A stretch of 58,890 nt of DNA from Methylophilaceae bacterium (GTDB lineage: Bacteria > Pseudomonadota > Gammaproteobacteria > Burkholderiales > Methylophilaceae): positions 1 through 58,890 of the forward strand of contig CANCPF010000008.1 of NCBI GenBank assembly GCA_947379975.1. The letters are read 5' to 3'. This document shows, piece by piece, positions 57,446-58,890 of the stretch; the first letter of the stretch is position 1; the number at the start of each line of letters is the position of its first letter. A program made the translations under genes and the position numbers. The notes below the pieces were generated by a model that saw only the letters and a program-made list of their open reading frames with translations, was not told where the DNA came from and did not search any database.

Positions 57446-58276
57446 ATGATTGCTCCAACTAGTAAGACAGTTAATCTCGCTACTGAACTTAGATCAGGTC
57501 GTCACTATGGCGTATTTATTGATGACACTGGTTCACCAGGTCTTCTAACACCTGGGCTTCACGCGCAACGTAAGTCTTGGGTGGCTGTAATTATTCCTCC
57601 TCATCAAATAATTGAGGTTATGGACCAGATTCCACAAGCTCTATCCTTTCTTCAAGAGCTAGGGCTGAGAGATCCTGAGTTACATTTCACGGAAATTTGG
57701 GGTGGCAGAGGTGAGTTTTCTAAACTAGATATGCAGCAGCGATTAAGTATATTTAGATTTATGGCGTATATATTCACGACATATAAATTCCAGGTATTAG
57801 TTCAAACTTTTGACCCCATTAATATGGTGGAAATTCAAAATTCAACCAATTGGCCAGAGAGTTTTGGCCCATTGAAGTTTAGTAATCACGAAGATCTTGC
57901 ATTGATTTTCGCCTTGTTGCGAGTGCGATTACATTTAAAAGGCATTGAAGACGGGAACGCAACTGCCTGCGTAGTCGTCGATGAGGGTCGTCTCAACAGC
58001 GGGGCTTCCATCGTTTTGCCGGGGCTAGATCCAACGTTTTGCGCCGGTGCAATACTATTTGCCAGCTCTAAGCTAGTGCACCCAATCCAACTTGCGGATT
58101 TCGCAGCCTTCGTGATGAATCGATGGCAACTTCTTCGCGTAAAAGATAATCTAAATGAGCTTGATAAAACATTTCTTGAGATAGTTTCTCCCGTTACGGA
58201 GTGCTTCATTAACATCGACTCTGTTAAAGTCCATGGATTCCCAAACACTTCAAGTATTCGCCAGGGTCTGAGCTGA
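57446..58276 (+). CDS. DUF3800 domain protein
   Basis: The 276-residue protein fits DUF3800, an RNase H-fold family common in mobile and defence regions. Acidic residues expected of the fold are seen in YGVFIDDTGSPG (near residue 26), ELHFTEIWGG (near 77), VVVDEGR (near 176) and IQLADFAAFVMNR (near 210). A nuclease role is suspected for the family but not established. It starts at 57446 in a leader that is AT-rich, without a clear ribosome binding site, and stands alone. Confidence 0.8.
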   Translation: MIAPTSKTVNLATELRSGRHYGVFIDDTGSPGLLTPGLHAQRKSWVAVIIPPHQIIEVMDQIPQALSFLQELGLRDPELHFTEIWGGRGEFSKLDMQQRLSIFRFMAYIFTTYKFQVLVQTFDPINMVEIQNSTNWPESFGPLKFSNHEDLALIFALLRVRLHLKGIEDGNATACVVVDEGRLNSGASIVLPGLDPTFCAGAILFASSKLVHPIQLADFAAFVMNRWQLLRVKDNLNELDKTFLEIVSPVTECFINIDSVKVHGFPNTSSIRQGLS

Positions 58277-58385
58277 ATAACTGCTTCGTTTAGATTTACT
58301 TAACTTGCGAGCGTTGAATTGGACGTATATATCTTATTAAATAATAAGTAAATTGGTCAATAGTGTAGCAATGTATTAAATTCGA

Positions 58386-58865
58386 TTAACACTCATCCTT
58401 GGCCAACTTAACAACCTTATTAACACCCGCAGCCTTGACCTCATGGCCACATAAAATACAGCCGGTAGTTTTGGTTGAGTCTTTAATTAATACGGGTTTT
58501 ATCAAAGAAGCTAGGTCACTGGAATTAGCATATAGGCGCCTGTAAATTTCCACATGATTTTGTCGTAAACTCAGCAGCTCCTTTGAAAGATCCTCAATAG
58601 TGGCTTCTAGTGACTTAACCCTCTGATCTAATTTTTTACGCTCACTACTGCCATTCGCTAGCCTTCTCTCTGCTTTTGCGTCAACCATACAGTCGTCTAT
58701 AAAGTCAGTCATTTTATAGAGGGATGGGCGTGAAGTACCTACAGCTTTAGCCAAGTCGCTGAAATTTATCTTAATGCTACCAGACTGCTTCGCCTCTACT
58801 ACAAGTAGCTTAATTGCAACCCGTACAGCATCTTTAAGCAAATCACCCCTCAAGACCTTAGTCAT
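58386..58865 (-). CDS. HTH/coiled-coil protein with C-terminal CxxC
   Basis: This 159-residue protein starts with a helix-turn-helix-like part (LVVEAKQSGSIKINFSDLAKAVGTSRPSLYKM), then a long coiled coil (about 75-110, ERKKLDQRVKSLEATIEDLSKELLSLR), and ends with a GCILCGHEV cysteine pair that could hold zinc with another ligand. The layout resembles KfrA-like or DUF6262/TnpC-type proteins that assist integrases of mobile elements. A perfect AGGAG site stands eight bases before the ATG. Genes further right, possibly an integrase, are outside the window. Confidence 0.6.
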   Translation of the reverse strand: MTKVLRGDLLKDAVRVAIKLLVVEAKQSGSIKINFSDLAKAVGTSRPSLYKMTDFIDDCMVDAKAERRLANGSSERKKLDQRVKSLEATIEDLSKELLSLRQNHVEIYRRLYANSSDLASLIKPVLIKDSTKTTGCILCGHEVKAAGVNKVVKLAKDEC

Positions 58866-58890
58866 TTAAGGGCTCCTGATGTTTAGTTAG

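Overview
The window looks like a chromosome segment of a methylotrophic betaproteobacterium, most likely a Methylotenera-like member of the Methylophilaceae. The grounds are a formaldehyde-activating enzyme (Fae) family gene, a periplasmic metallo-hydrolase of the type linked to quinoprotein systems, betaproteobacterial versions of thiS-thiG-apaG, thiD-thiE-hemL and gltB-gltD, and a moderate, slightly AT-leaning base composition. The organism is an inference; there is no rRNA or tRNA here to fix it.

Layout. Positions 1-43243 are ordinary, densely packed chromosome. 0-7 kb holds a partial lipoprotein, apaG-thiG-thiS, a secreted trypsin-like protease with TPRs, a dienelactone hydrolase, a divergent Fae paralogue, a GNAT, DoxX, a metallo-beta-lactamase fold hydrolase and cytochrome b561. 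7.4-13.8 kb is a heavy-metal RND efflux operon (czcCBA) ending in a PII-like protein. 13.9-24.2 kb carries hemE, gltD-gltB, hemL, thiE and thiD, all on the minus strand. 24.5-28.3 kb has a 50-residue membrane peptide and a LysR regulator divergent from etfB-etfA, followed by a ferredoxin-NADP reductase. 28.6-33.4 kb is the Anbu locus (circularly permuted ATP-grasp, alpha-E, transglutaminase, DUF2721 and the proteasome-like Anbu peptidase). 33.8-37.5 kb is ovoA with a coupled PLP C-S lyase and msrB, which reads as an ovothiol and thiol-repair unit. 37.6-43.2 kb has a BFD-like ferredoxin and a LysR regulator with a striking palindromic operator, facing iorA-iorB-xdhC and a mocA-type cytidylyltransferase (molybdenum hydroxylase plus cofactor maturation).

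From about 43.3 kb to the right edge the character changes to an AT-richer accessory island of poorly known genes. Its centre (46.4-53.1 kb, minus strand) is an operon of a GrpE-like mini protein, an Hsp70 with an extra beta domain and no normal linker, an AAA+ ATPase, a single-pass membrane protein, and a protein with a degenerate J-like N-terminus and two PH-like domains. I read this as a self-contained, specialised DnaK/GrpE/DnaJ-like machine tied to an AAA+ motor and the membrane, and it is the best candidate here for an undescribed system.

Around that operon are two proteins with HEPN-type R-x5-H motifs, a TIGR04255-like three-gene unit, Sel1-repeat and adhesin-E-like secreted proteins, an XRE regulator with its palindromic operator, a deletion scar joining the start of a BPTD_3080-like restriction enzyme to the end of a UvrD-like helicase, a DUF3800 protein and an HTH/coiled-coil protein. 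This mixture is typical of a defence or mobile island. The left boundary lies next to mocA; the right boundary is outside the window.
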